DNA from: Comamonadaceae bacterium
GTDB taxonomy: Bacteria > Pseudomonadota > Gammaproteobacteria > Burkholderiales > Burkholderiaceae_C
DNA: 64,000 nucleotides
NCBI GenBank assembly: GCA_009996515.1
Contig: JAACZV010000003.1
Coordinates: 1-64,000 of the forward strand
Direction of reading: 5' to 3'
Within the stretch, counting starts at the first letter, position 1. Every line of letters starts with the position of its first letter. Both the position numbers and the translations under genes were made by a program. This document shows positions 1 through 8,190 of the stretch, in pieces. A model generated the notes under the pieces. That model saw nothing but the letters and a program-made list of their open reading frames with translations. It made no database searches and was not told where the DNA came from.

Positions 1-73
1 GCGTAGCGCAGCCTGGTAGCGCATCTGCTTTGGGAGCAGAGGGTCGCGAGTTCGAATCCCGCCGCCCCGACCA
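1..73 (+). tRNA. tRNA-Pro (TGG), 5' end cut by window
   Basis: The cloverleaf is readable from the last three bases of the 5' acceptor strand to an encoded CCA at 71-73. The anticodon stem CTGCT/AGCAG closes a loop with anticodon TGG. The T-arm contains GTTCGAATC. The 3' acceptor strand CGCCCCG (63-69) needs four more 5' bases that lie before the window, so the gene is incomplete only because of the window edge. Confidence 0.93.
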
Positions 74-241
74 AACCTTTTCGGCAACCCGCCCTGGCTC
101 CCTGCCACGGCGGGTTTGTTTTTGAGGGCGTCCGGGTTGGCATCCGAGGGCATCCCCCGAAGACCGACCGTGCGGTCGGCCCGGACAATCCGCAGCTTTT
201 GCTTCAACCCAGGCGGAGCCACGAGCACCGCCCGAGATTCC

Positions 242-2221
242 ATGGCACTCCAACACCTGACCGACGAGCAGATCGCGACCTGGACCCGCGCCCAAAAGGA
301 CGAGTGGTGGTTCAAGAACGTCTTCCGCGGCGACATGGCCCAGCTGACGCTGCGCTCGGGTTTCACCGGCTTCCTGCTGGGCGGCATCCTGTCCGCCACG
401 GGCCTGTACATCGGCGCCAAGACCGGCATCGCCATCGGCGTGGGCCTGACCTCGGTGATCCTGGCCTTCGCGCTGTTCCGCGCGCTGCACGCCAGCGGCT
501 TCGCGCAGGACTACACCATCCTCGAGAACAACTGCACCCAGTCCATCGCCACCGCGGCGGGCTATGTGGCGACGCCGCTGTTCTCCAGCCTCGCGGCCTA
601 CATGCTGGTGACCGGCATCATCCCGCCCTGGTGGCAGCTGATGATCTGGATCTTCGTCGTGGCGCTGATCGGCGTGCTGCTGGCCTTCCCGCTGAAGCGC
701 CGCTTCATCAACGAGGATCAGGCCCCCTTCCCGGAAGGCCGCGCCTGCGGCGTGGTGCTGGACTCGCTGTACCACGGCGCCGGTGACGAAGGCATCTTCA
801 AGGCCAAGCTGCTGGGCGTCGTCGGCGGCTTCACGGCGCTCTACCAGGCCCTGGTCAGCGATGGCTGGATGAAGCTGGTGCAGTTCAAGATCCTGATGCT
901 GGACAAGTGGGCCGGCCTGCAGGAGCCCTGGCATCTGCAGGAGCGTCTGGACCAGTACTACTACGCCTGGGCCGGCAAGACGACGGCGCTGATCCCCACC
1001 ATCATGGGCACGGACATCCGCCAGCTGGGCCTGCGCTTCACGCTGGATGCGGCCATGCTGGGCGTCGGCGGCCTGATGGGCATGGCCGTCGCGGCGAGCT
1101 GCTTCCTGGGCGGCTTCATCAACTTCGTCGTGCTGGCGCCGATGATGATCCAGGCCGGCGACATCGCGCCGCGTCTGGGCGCCAACGGCGTGCTGATCCC
1201 GCTGAACCGGGCGGAGATCGTCAACCAGTGGTCGCTGTGGTGGGGCGTGACCATGATGGTGGTCGGCGCGCTGGTGGGCCTGCTGGCCAAGCCCGAGATC
1301 TTCAAGAGCGCGTTCAAGCGCAAGGCGCCGGTCGCGCGTGGCAGCGAGGTCGACCTGCTGAAGGACATTGAGGTGCCGCTGTGGATCAGCTACGTCGGCG
1401 TGCCGGTGTTCAGCGTGCTGGGCAGCTATGTCACCCACGTCTTCTTTGACGTGCCGTTCTGGCTGGCCCTGGTGTCGCTGCCGCTGATCTTCGTGCTGAC
1501 CATCATCTGCACCAACTCCATGGCGCTGACCTCCTGGACGCCCACCGGCTCGCTGTCCAAGATCACGCAGTTCACGATGGGCGCCATCGACCGCAGCAAC
1601 CCCGGCTCCAACCTGCTGCCGGCGGGCATGACCAGCGAGATCGCCTCCAACGCCGCCAACCTGCTGTCCGACATCAAGCCCGGCTACATGCTGGGCGGCA
1701 AGCCGCGCCACCAGGCCGTCGGCCACGTGATCGGCAACCTGGCCGGCGTGCTGGTCTGCGTGCCGCTGTTCTACCTGCTGTTCCTGACGCCCGATGCCAA
1801 CGGCGTGCGCAGCGTGGCCACGCTGGTGTCCGACCAGTTCGCGATGCCGGCGGCCCTGCAGTGGAAGGGCGTGGCCGACATCATCGCCAAGGGCCTGAAG
1901 GGCCTGCCGACGTCGGCGCTGATCTCCATGGGCTTCGCCGCCGTCGCCGCCGTCGCGATGGAGGTGATCCGCATCAAGACCAAGGGCCGCTTCCCGCTGT
2001 CGGCCGTCGCCACCGGCCTGGGCGTCGTGCTGCCGCCCGAGTCCGTGCTGGCCATGTTCCTCGGCGCACTGGTGTTCTTCATCATGGGCCGCAAGCACAA
2101 GACGGCCGGCACCTCGGGTCACCGCATCTGGGTCGAGGGCATGGAGCCGATCTGCGCGGGTCTGATCTCCGGCGCCGCGCTGATGGGCATCGGCAATGCC
2201 ATCATCAATGTGCTGATTTGA
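242..2221 (+). CDS. OPT family oligopeptide/metal-chelate transporter
   Basis: The product has 659 residues and is almost entirely hydrophobic, with about 14-16 predicted membrane spans, which fits the OPT superfamily (PF03169). Family members move oligopeptides or metal-siderophore complexes across the inner membrane by proton symport; the substrate here cannot be read from sequence. The frame is open upstream to a TTG at 116, but the ATG at 242 is preferred because residues before it are Arg/Ser-rich and non-hydrophobic, and the protein then starts with a soluble amphipathic segment before the first span. It stands alone between two tRNA genes, with tRNA-Arg only 15 bases after its stop. 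No Shine-Dalgarno better than GAGATT was seen. Confidence 0.9.
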   Translation: MALQHLTDEQIATWTRAQKDEWWFKNVFRGDMAQLTLRSGFTGFLLGGILSATGLYIGAKTGIAIGVGLTSVILAFALFRALHASGFAQDYTILENNCTQSIATAAGYVATPLFSSLAAYMLVTGIIPPWWQLMIWIFVVALIGVLLAFPLKRRFINEDQAPFPEGRACGVVLDSLYHGAGDEGIFKAKLLGVVGGFTALYQALVSDGWMKLVQFKILMLDKWAGLQEPWHLQERLDQYYYAWAGKTTALIPTIMGTDIRQLGLRFTLDAAMLGVGGLMGMAVAASCFLGGFINFVVLAPMMIQAGDIAPRLGANGVLIPLNRAEIVNQWSLWWGVTMMVVGALVGLLAKPEIFKSAFKRKAPVARGSEVDLLKDIEVPLWISYVGVPVFSVLGSYVTHVFFDVPFWLALVSLPLIFVLTIICTNSMALTSWTPTGSLSKITQFTMGAIDRSNPGSNLLPAGMTSEIASNAANLLSDIKPGYMLGGKPRHQAVGHVIGNLAGVLVCVPLFYLLFLTPDANGVRSVATLVSDQFAMPAALQWKGVADIIAKGLKGLPTSALISMGFAAVAAVAMEVIRIKTKGRFPLSAVATGLGVVLPPESVLAMFLGALVFFIMGRKHKTAGTSGHRIWVEGMEPICAGLISGAALMGIGNAIINVLI

Positions 2222-2236
2222 TAATCGGGTTTCCGC

Positions 2237-2313
2237 CTGCCCATAGCTCAACTGGATAGAGCAGCGGCCTTCTAAGCCGCAGGTTCCGGGTTCGATTCCT
2301 GGTGGGCAGGCCA
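2237..2313 (+). tRNA. tRNA-Arg (TCT)
   Basis: A complete 77-base cloverleaf: acceptor strands CTGCCCA (2237-2243) and TGGGCAG (2303-2309), discriminator G, and encoded CCA at 2311-2313. The anticodon stem GCGGC/GCCGC closes a seven-base loop with anticodon TCT. The T-loop has GTTCGATTC. It may be co-transcribed with the OPT gene just upstream. Confidence 0.96.
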
Positions 2314-2315
2314 TA

Positions 2316-2362
2316 GGCGCCAGGCCTCTGGCGCCACGGCCAACGCCGCGATTCAGCGGCGT
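2316..2362. terminator. two adjacent hairpins between tRNA-Arg and the convergent glycosyltransferase
   Basis: GGCGCCAG (2316-2323) and CTGGCGCC (2328-2335) form a perfect 8-bp stem with a 4-base loop. ACGCCGC (2343-2349) and GCGGCGT (2356-2362) form a second perfect 7-bp stem that spans the stop codon of the minus-strand gene. Neither is followed by a clear T-tract, so a bidirectional terminator is an inference from position between convergent transcripts. Confidence 0.5.
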
Positions 2363-3582
2363 GCTGCCAGCAGATGCTGGGCGGCGGCGCCGAAGGCGGC
2401 CGCCGTTCCCTGGCTGGCCGATTCGAGCAGGGGTTTCAGCCTTCTGGCGGCCGTGCTTGCCGCCTCGGCGCGCAGCAAGGCGCTGGCGGCCTGGCGGATG
2501 GCTGCCGCGCTGAGCCGGTCGGCGCGCAGCGTGAGGCCTGCCCCGGCGGCCTCGATCGGGGCCATGTTCAGAAACTGGTCCATGTTGCTGGCAATTCCCA
2601 GGATGGGAATGCCGGCGGCCATCGCCTGCTGGGTGCTCAGGCTGCCGCCATTGCAGATGATGAGCCGCGAGCGCAGAGCGGCCGCGTCCCCGGGCAGATA
2701 GCCGGCCAGGCGGGCGTTGCCCGGCGGATGGGCCGGCGCCGCGGCGCCGGCCGTGGAGACCAGCAGGCGCGCTGGCAGGTCTGCCAGCGCGTCGAGGATC
2801 AGCGGCAGCAGCGAGCTGTCGCCGGAACTGCCCAGCGTGACGTAGACACAGCCCTGCGCCTCGTCGACCGTTTCATTCCACCAGTCCGGCGCCGGCACCT
2901 GTGGCGACCACATCAACGGGCCGACATGGGTATGGCGCGCGTCGGGGGCCACCGGGTAGAGCGGCGCCAGATCCGGGATCAGCACATGGTCGGCATCCGT
3001 GTACACGCGCCGCAGGTTGTTGCCCAGCGTGGGCAGCCAGTGGCGCTTGCGCAGCCGGTTCATGGGCCGGCAATGGGGAATGAAGGCCAGCGGCCGGAAG
3101 GTGTGGAACAGCGCCGCCGCCAGCGGCAGCGGCAGCATGCGGCTAAGCGGAATCACCGGCAGCGCATAACCCCCCTCGTACTGGGGCAGCCAGTAGGCAT
3201 TGGCGATCGCCATGTAGGGCACGCCGGCCAGACGGGCGCTGACCGAGAGCGACAGCCGGAAGTCGCCCACCACCAGATCCGGCTTGAATGCCTGCAGCAG
3301 CCGCAGGTCCTCGTCGACATAGGACTGCAGCGTGTCGAGGTCGTAGAGCGGCGTTCCCCGCGCGAGTGCCTGGTTGAACTGGGCACTGGGAATGCTGCGG
3401 ATGTCCTCGCGCTGCCAGGGGCCCTGGGCCGTGAAGCGGTCGTAGCGCGGGTCGCAGGCCAGCAGCAGCTGATGCCCCGCCGGTGCGATGGCCCGCGCCA
3501 GCGCCATTGGGCGCGCCACATGGGCCAGCGTCACCGCCTCGGCAAAGAGTGCGATCCGCAGCGGGCGGGCCGGCGTCGCCAT
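2353..3582 (-). CDS. UGT/MGT-like glycosyltransferase (GT1 fold)
   Basis: The product has 409 residues with the two-Rossmann-domain layout of GT1-type enzymes. The N-terminal half starts RIALFAEAVTLAHVARP and carries an acceptor-side region. The C-terminal half has the donor-binding region with VYVTLGSSGD, then ICNGGSLSTQQAMAAGIP followed by LGIASNMDQF, matching the MGT/UGT signature for nucleotide-sugar binding. Such enzymes glycosylate small molecules or lipids; the acceptor is unknown. The ATG at 3582 shares one base with the upstream nitroreductase stop (TGATG), so the two are translationally coupled. A GTG three bases earlier is an alternative start. It is not typical of EPS repeat-unit assembly, which mostly uses GT2/GT4 enzymes. 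Confidence 0.82.
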   Translation of the reverse strand: MATPARPLRIALFAEAVTLAHVARPMALARAIAPAGHQLLLACDPRYDRFTAQGPWQREDIRSIPSAQFNQALARGTPLYDLDTLQSYVDEDLRLLQAFKPDLVVGDFRLSLSVSARLAGVPYMAIANAYWLPQYEGGYALPVIPLSRMLPLPLAAALFHTFRPLAFIPHCRPMNRLRKRHWLPTLGNNLRRVYTDADHVLIPDLAPLYPVAPDARHTHVGPLMWSPQVPAPDWWNETVDEAQGCVYVTLGSSGDSSLLPLILDALADLPARLLVSTAGAAAPAHPPGNARLAGYLPGDAAALRSRLIICNGGSLSTQQAMAAGIPILGIASNMDQFLNMAPIEAAGAGLTLRADRLSAAAIRQAASALLRAEAASTAARRLKPLLESASQGTAAAFGAAAQHLLAARR

Positions 3583-4664
3583 CACGCCGGCCCGCTGATC
3601 ATCAGGCTTTCCAGCGGCCGCCGCAGCGAACGCGAGCTGGGCTGCTGGCCGTGGCCGACTCGGCCCATGAAGACGGCGTGGGCGGCTGCCTGCTCACCCA
3701 CCACGTCGACGAAGCGCCGGCCCAGCCGCTGTGCCATCTGTTGCGCGCCGGGCTTGTTCGAGAAGTCCACGCCTTCGCGCGCGTAGCGGGTGAAGACCAG
3801 TGGCGTGACCTCGGGCTGCAGCTGCAGACCCTGCTGGGTGGCGGTCAGCCAGAAGCGCTGGGTCGCGCGCCCGGCGGCGACGTAGTCGTCTATCGTGCGC
3901 GCCGGGGTCTTGGCCAGCAGCAGGAAATGCGCCGCACAGGCCAGCCCGGGCACGAAGTCCAGCTGGATGCGGGGCGCCCAGGTGCCGGCGAAGAAGCGGT
4001 TGAACAGCTCCACCCGGTCCCAGCTCTGCATCACGAAGCGCATCAGCCGGGTCGTCATCGGATCGGTGCCCAGCGCCTGGTCGGGCACCCGATCCTCGCT
4101 GAAGCGGGCCTGCCACTCGATGATGTCCTTGTGGACCCGATAGGCCTCGGGCGTGACCAGCCGGATCTTGGCCGAATGGAACAGCATCTTGGCGACCCTC
4201 AGCCTGTCGGTGCCGGTCTCCAGCCAGTGGATCGTGTAGTCGGGGGCGACGGCGGCCGCGAACGCCTGTTTCTGCTGGGCCGTCAAAGGCCGCGTCTTCA
4301 GCGGCCGGCGCTGCACGCTGCGGGTCTTGATGCTGTCCAGCAGCGGGGAGGGCGTGACGGCGGGGTCGGCGATGAACCGGAGATCGAACACCGGCCGCGT
4401 CTCTAGCGCGTCAGCGCGCCGTGTCGCCACGGTACGAAGCTGGTGATGGCTGGCCGCGATGGCGGCCGTTTCAATCAATGCACCGATGGAAATCTGGCTC
4501 GGGTGGCCATCCAGATCGTAGACGCAGTGATCGCGCGTATCGAATCCATGCACCGCGACATGGTCGGGGCCGAGGATCTCGAATCGCCAGGGCTGCGTGT
4601 TGTCGCCACTGGGAGCCCATCGTGCAAAATCGAGGATCTGCAGGAGGGGGGCTTGCGAATCCAT
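3582..4664 (-). CDS. nitroreductase-fold protein, Rv1355c/MoeY C-terminal-like
   Basis: The product has 360 residues. The N-terminus reads ILDFARWAPSGDNTQPWRFE, the FMN-phosphate-binding start of nitroreductase-fold proteins. It is longer than classic nitroreductases (about 200 residues) and resembles the long forms found with ThiF-like partners. The reaction is unknown; oxidation of a peptide- or cofactor-derived intermediate is one possibility known for the fold. The ATG at 4664 was chosen because AAAGG lies just upstream and the FMN motif follows at once, although the frame is open for another 300 codons antisense to the ThiF gene. It is divergent from ThiF (about 90 bp) and coupled to the glycosyltransferase downstream. 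Confidence 0.8.
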   Translation of the reverse strand: MDSQAPLLQILDFARWAPSGDNTQPWRFEILGPDHVAVHGFDTRDHCVYDLDGHPSQISIGALIETAAIAASHHQLRTVATRRADALETRPVFDLRFIADPAVTPSPLLDSIKTRSVQRRPLKTRPLTAQQKQAFAAAVAPDYTIHWLETGTDRLRVAKMLFHSAKIRLVTPEAYRVHKDIIEWQARFSEDRVPDQALGTDPMTTRLMRFVMQSWDRVELFNRFFAGTWAPRIQLDFVPGLACAAHFLLLAKTPARTIDDYVAAGRATQRFWLTATQQGLQLQPEVTPLVFTRYAREGVDFSNKPGAQQMAQRLGRRFVDVVGEQAAAHAVFMGRVGHGQQPSSRSLRRPLESLMISGPA

Positions 4665-4754
4665 GATTTGCGACCTTTCTTGTCCTGATGGTTGCCGTGC
4701 GGCCGCTGCATGATGGCAGGTGCGGGGCGTCTCGGGCTCGCCGGGCCCTTGCCG

Positions 4755-5666
4755 ATGGCTCTGCCCCGGCATGATGGGGTGAACTTGAATCAAGCTTCGA
4801 CTTTCGACTACGGGCGGGCATTCTCCCGGAACATCGGCTGGGTGACCGAGGCCGAGCAGGAAAAACTCCGCTCCGCGCGCGTGGCCATCGCCGGTCTGGG
4901 CGGCGTGGGGGGAGCTCATCTGCTGACGCTGTGCCGCCTGGGCATGAGCCGCTTCAATATTGCCGACTTCGACGAGTTCGGCGTCCACAACATGAACCGC
5001 CAGGTCGGCGCGTTCATGTCGACGCTGGACCGCCCGAAGGCGCAGGTGCTGGCCGAAATGGCGCGCGACATCAATCCGGAAGTCGATGTCCGGATATTTC
5101 CCGAGGGCGTCACCGAGGGCAATGTCGATGAGTTCCTGCGCGATGTCGACGTGTATGTCGACGGTATCGATTTCTTTGCGCTGCCGGTGCGGCGCATGTT
5201 GTTTCGGGCCTGTTATGAAAAAGGCATCCCGGCACTGACGGCGGCGCCGCTGGGCATGGGGGTCGCCTTCATGTACTTCAAGCCCGGGGCCATGAGTTTC
5301 GAGGACTATTTCCGGGTGGAGGGGCGCAGCGAAAACGAGCAATATGCGCGCTTCATCGCCGGCTTGTCGCCGGCCATGTTGCAGCGCGACTACCTGGTTG
5401 CGCCGCAGGCGGTGAATTTCCAGGAGCGGCGCGGGCCCTCGACCATGATGTCCTGCGATCTCTGCGCCGGCGTCATGGGGGTCTCGGTGCTGAAGGTGCT
5501 GCTGGGGCGTGGCGACCTGCGGGCGGCGCCCTGGGCCATGCAGTTCGATGCCTACCACCAGAAAATCAAGTTCACCTGGCGTCCGTTCGGCAACGCCAAT
5601 CCGATTCAGCAGCTCATGCTGTTATTGATCCGGCCTTTGCTGGAAGGGCGCGCCAAGCCGCGCTGA
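4755..5666 (+). CDS. ThiF/MoeB/E1-like adenylyltransferase
   Basis: The product has about 303 residues. Residues 47-53 read GLGGVGG, the nucleotide-binding loop of E1-like enzymes. It is followed by DFDEFGVHNMNRQ, equivalent to the Asp plus Asn-x-x-Arg-Gln active-site region of MoeB/ThiF. A later VDGIDFF matches the Mg-binding Asp region. One CxxC (SCDLCAG) is seen near the C-terminus rather than the usual two zinc pairs. Family members adenylate a C-terminal carboxylate of a small protein or peptide; no ubiquitin-like partner is adjacent. The start is uncertain: ATG 4755 is annotated, but GTG 4779 gives a shorter version and TTG 4692 a longer one. It is divergent from the nitroreductase gene. 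Confidence 0.8.
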   Translation: MALPRHDGVNLNQASTFDYGRAFSRNIGWVTEAEQEKLRSARVAIAGLGGVGGAHLLTLCRLGMSRFNIADFDEFGVHNMNRQVGAFMSTLDRPKAQVLAEMARDINPEVDVRIFPEGVTEGNVDEFLRDVDVYVDGIDFFALPVRRMLFRACYEKGIPALTAAPLGMGVAFMYFKPGAMSFEDYFRVEGRSENEQYARFIAGLSPAMLQRDYLVAPQAVNFQERRGPSTMMSCDLCAGVMGVSVLKVLLGRGDLRAAPWAMQFDAYHQKIKFTWRPFGNANPIQQLMLLLIRPLLEGRAKPR

Positions 5667-5719
5667 CCGCTGATGCAGCAAAACGCCCGCCGGGTGTGAA
5701 ATTGCACGTCGGCGGTGGG

Positions 5720-5749
5720 GCACACCCCCTGATTCGGCGACCGGTGTGC
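5720..5749. promoter_or_regulatory. inverted repeat upstream of the EPS operon
   Basis: GCACACC (5720-5726) is the exact reverse complement of GGTGTGC (5743-5749), with a 16-base spacer. It lies 36 bases before the sigma-54-like element. It could be an activator or repressor site, or a weak terminator of the ThiF transcript; there is no T-tract. The function is inference only. Confidence 0.3.
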
Positions 5750-5784
5750 GGGGGCGCCTATGGCATCATGCATCGCTCCCGATC

Positions 5785-5800
5785 TGGCGTGCTTCCTGCT
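5785..5800 (+). promoter_or_regulatory. candidate sigma-54 (-24/-12) promoter of the EPS operon
   Basis: TGGCGTGCTTCCTGCT has the invariant GG-N10-GC spacing of RpoN promoters. It keeps TGGC and TGCT but deviates at two positions of the -24 box and one of the -12 box. The predicted transcript would start near 5811, about 34 bases before the TTG start at 5845. XrtA-type loci in other bacteria are known to be controlled by the PrsK/PrsR system with RpoN, which makes the site plausible. Confidence 0.45.
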
Positions 5801-5844
5801 CGCGCCGCGGTCTTTTTGACGCCCAGACCCACAGAGGATTTGCC

Positions 5845-6537
5845 TTGGACACCATTCATGCTTCGAATCGCAGCGATGTGCAACCGATGTCCGCCGGCGG
5901 TGTCCAGGGGCGGCGAGGATTGCGGGGCTGGGCCTCGGGGGTGCTGGCCTTTCTGACGCTGTCGGCCACCCTCGGTCTGGCAGGCTGCGCGTCCAACCCG
6001 CACCCGCCCGCGCCGGCCCAGGTGGCGAGCGACGACTACAGCTACATCATCGGTGCCGGGGACAACCTGAGCATCCAGGTCTGGCGCAACCCGGAACTGT
6101 CCATGGCCGTGCCCGTGCGCCCGGACGGCAAGATCGCGGCGCCGCTGGTGGATGAGATGGTGGTGCAGGGCAAGACGTCGGTGCAGGTGGCGCGCGACGT
6201 CGAGAAGCAGTTGGGCAAATATGTCCGGGATCCGGTCGTGACGGTGATCGTGACGAGTTTCGTCGGCCCCTACAGCGAGCAGATCCGCGTCGTCGGCGAG
6301 GCGGCCAAGCCGCAATTCCTGCCCTACAAGCAGAAGATGACGCTGCTGGACGTGATGATTGCCGTGGGCGGTCTCACGGATTTCGCGTCCGGCAACAGCG
6401 CCACCATTTTGCGCACCTCCGAAGGCAACAAGCAGTATTCGGTGCGCTTGAAGGATCTGATCAAGCGCGGCGATGTGTCGGCCAATGTCGAGATGCGCCC
6501 CGGCGACATCCTGATCATTCCTCAGAGCCTGTTCTGA
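5845..6537 (+). CDS. Wza-like polysaccharide export lipoprotein, XrtA-associated
   Basis: Outer-membrane export protein of the polysaccharide export family (PF02563 plus SLBB), the pore through which the polymer leaves the cell. TTG at 5845 is chosen because AGAGGA lies six bases upstream; ATG 5887 lacks a ribosome site. The N-terminus carries a signal ending in LAGC, a lipobox, so the mature protein is a lipoprotein. DYSYIIGAGDNLSIQVW opens the export domain, and IRVVGEAAKPQFLPY starts the SLBB-like domain. About 230 residues is short compared with E. coli Wza and typical of exosortase-linked members. It heads the EPS operon. Confidence 0.88.
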   Translation: MDTIHASNRSDVQPMSAGGVQGRRGLRGWASGVLAFLTLSATLGLAGCASNPHPPAPAQVASDDYSYIIGAGDNLSIQVWRNPELSMAVPVRPDGKIAAPLVDEMVVQGKTSVQVARDVEKQLGKYVRDPVVTVIVTSFVGPYSEQIRVVGEAAKPQFLPYKQKMTLLDVMIAVGGLTDFASGNSATILRTSEGNKQYSVRLKDLIKRGDVSANVEMRPGDILIIPQSLF

Positions 6538-6602
6538 ATTGCAGATGGCGGGCCTCGGGCTCGCGGGCATCTTTGCGACAGCTTTAACCGGGACTGTTTC
6601 CG

Positions 6603-8189
6603 ATGGAATTGTTGATTGGCCAGCTTCTGATCGTCGTTCGGCGGATGTGGAAATACCGCTGGATCGGCCTGATCGTGGCTTGGGTGACCGGCATGGTCGG
6701 CGCCGTCGTGGTGTTCGCGCTGCCGGACCGTTATGAGGCCAGCGCGCGCATCTATGTGGACACGCAGTCCATCCTGAAGCCGCTGATGTCGGGCCTGGCG
6801 GTCCAGCCCAACGTCGAGCAGCAGGTGACCATGCTCAGCCGCACGCTGATCAGCCGCCCCAATGTCGAGAAGCTCGTGCGCATGGCCGACCTGGACCTGA
6901 AGAACCAGTCCAAGGCCCAGCAGGAAGCCACCATAGAGACGGTGACGAGCAACCTGTCCATCCAGAGCAGCGGCCGCGACAACCTCTACATCCTGGGCTA
7001 CCGCGACAGCGATCCCGAGACGGCCAAGCGCGTGGTGCAGGCGCTGGTCTCCATCTTCGTCGAATCCAGCCTGGGCCAGACCCGCCAGGGCACGTCGACG
7101 GCGACGACCTTCATCAACGAACAGATCAAGGCCTACGAGGCCAAGCTGGAGGAGGCCGAGACGCGGCTGAAGGAGTTCAGGCTGAAGAACCTGGCCAACG
7201 CGGCGGGCGATGGCAAGGATTCGGCGTCACGCCTGGCGGAGCTCGGGGCGCAGCTGGAGCAGGCCCGCCTGGCGTACCGCGAGGCCGTCAATGCACGCGA
7301 CGCGGCCAAGGCGCAGCTGGACGCGGAGAAGGCGCGCGGCGGTGGTCAAACCACGGCGCAGAGCCTGATGCAGGAATCCAACGTCAACGTCAGCACGCCC
7401 GAGCTGGACGCGCGGCTGGCCGACCAGCGCCGCAATCTCGATGCGCTGCTGCAGCGCTACACCGACCAGCATCCCGACATCGTCACGACCCGCAAGCTCA
7501 TCAAGGATCTTGAGGAGCAGCGCAAGAAGGAGATCGCCGAGCTGCGCAAGGCCGCGATCAGCATGCCGGCGACGACGGGCCAGGCCGGCGGCGGCATTGC
7601 GATGCAGGAGATCGTGCGCATGGTGGCGACGACCGAGGTGCAGGTCGCGGCGATGCGGGCCCGGGTCGATGAGTACTCCGCCCGTTATGCGCAGGCGCTG
7701 GCCGCGATGAAGACGGCCCCCCAGGTCGAGGCCGAGGCGGCTCAGCTGAATCGCGACTACGCGATCCACAAGCGCAACTACGAAGACCTCGTGCAGCGCC
7801 GCGAGCAGGCCTCGATCTCGGGCGAGCTGGACGTGGCCTCCGGCGTGGCGGACTTCCGCGTCATCGACCCGCCGCGCGCCAATCCCAAGCCCGTGGCGCC
7901 CAACCGCCTGCTGCTGCTGGCGGGCGCGATGGCGGCGGCCCTGGGTGTCGGCCTGTTCACGACCTTTGCCGCCAGCCAGCTGCGGCCGGTCTTCCACGAC
8001 GCCAACGACCTGCGCACCCGGGTGGAGTTGCCCATCCTGGGCGTGGTGACCCGCCTGGTCACCGACGCGGACCGTGCGCGCCAGCGTGTCGATCTGATCC
8101 GTTTCTCAGCGGGGGCCGGCGGGCTGCTGGTGATGTTCGCCGTCGCATTGACGGTGTTGGCAGTGCAACTGAGCCGGCAGGTGGTTTGA
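6603..8189 (+). CDS. XrtA-associated chain-length determinant (Wzz/PCP)
   Basis: The product has 528 residues with an N-terminal membrane span (about residues 21-40), a long periplasmic region with heptad-rich coiled coil (about 170-250 and 280-330), and a second span near residue 438 followed by a third close to the end. This is the polysaccharide co-polymerase layout, and the sequence resembles the PEP-CTERM-locus chain-length subfamily. It should set polymer length together with the tyrosine kinase encoded one base downstream (TGA-C-ATG). The periplasmic part is expected to contact the export lipoprotein encoded upstream. Confidence 0.9.
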   Translation: MELLIGQLLIVVRRMWKYRWIGLIVAWVTGMVGAVVVFALPDRYEASARIYVDTQSILKPLMSGLAVQPNVEQQVTMLSRTLISRPNVEKLVRMADLDLKNQSKAQQEATIETVTSNLSIQSSGRDNLYILGYRDSDPETAKRVVQALVSIFVESSLGQTRQGTSTATTFINEQIKAYEAKLEEAETRLKEFRLKNLANAAGDGKDSASRLAELGAQLEQARLAYREAVNARDAAKAQLDAEKARGGGQTTAQSLMQESNVNVSTPELDARLADQRRNLDALLQRYTDQHPDIVTTRKLIKDLEEQRKKEIAELRKAAISMPATTGQAGGGIAMQEIVRMVATTEVQVAAMRARVDEYSARYAQALAAMKTAPQVEAEAAQLNRDYAIHKRNYEDLVQRREQASISGELDVASGVADFRVIDPPRANPKPVAPNRLLLLAGAMAAALGVGLFTTFAASQLRPVFHDANDLRTRVELPILGVVTRLVTDADRARQRVDLIRFSAGAGGLLVMFAVALTVLAVQLSRQVV

Positions 8190-8190
8190 C

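Noticed and set aside
2374-3786. 470-codon plus-strand frame
   Set aside because: Shadow of the glycosyltransferase gene, low complexity, no motif.
4665-5558. N-terminal extension of the nitroreductase frame by about 300 codons
   Set aside because: The extension is antisense to the ThiF-like gene and His/Gln-rich; the FMN motif and ribosome site fix the start at 4664.
2237-5666. Genomic island integrated at tRNA-Arg
   Set aside because: No integrase or repeated tRNA 3' end was seen, and base composition does not change across the region.
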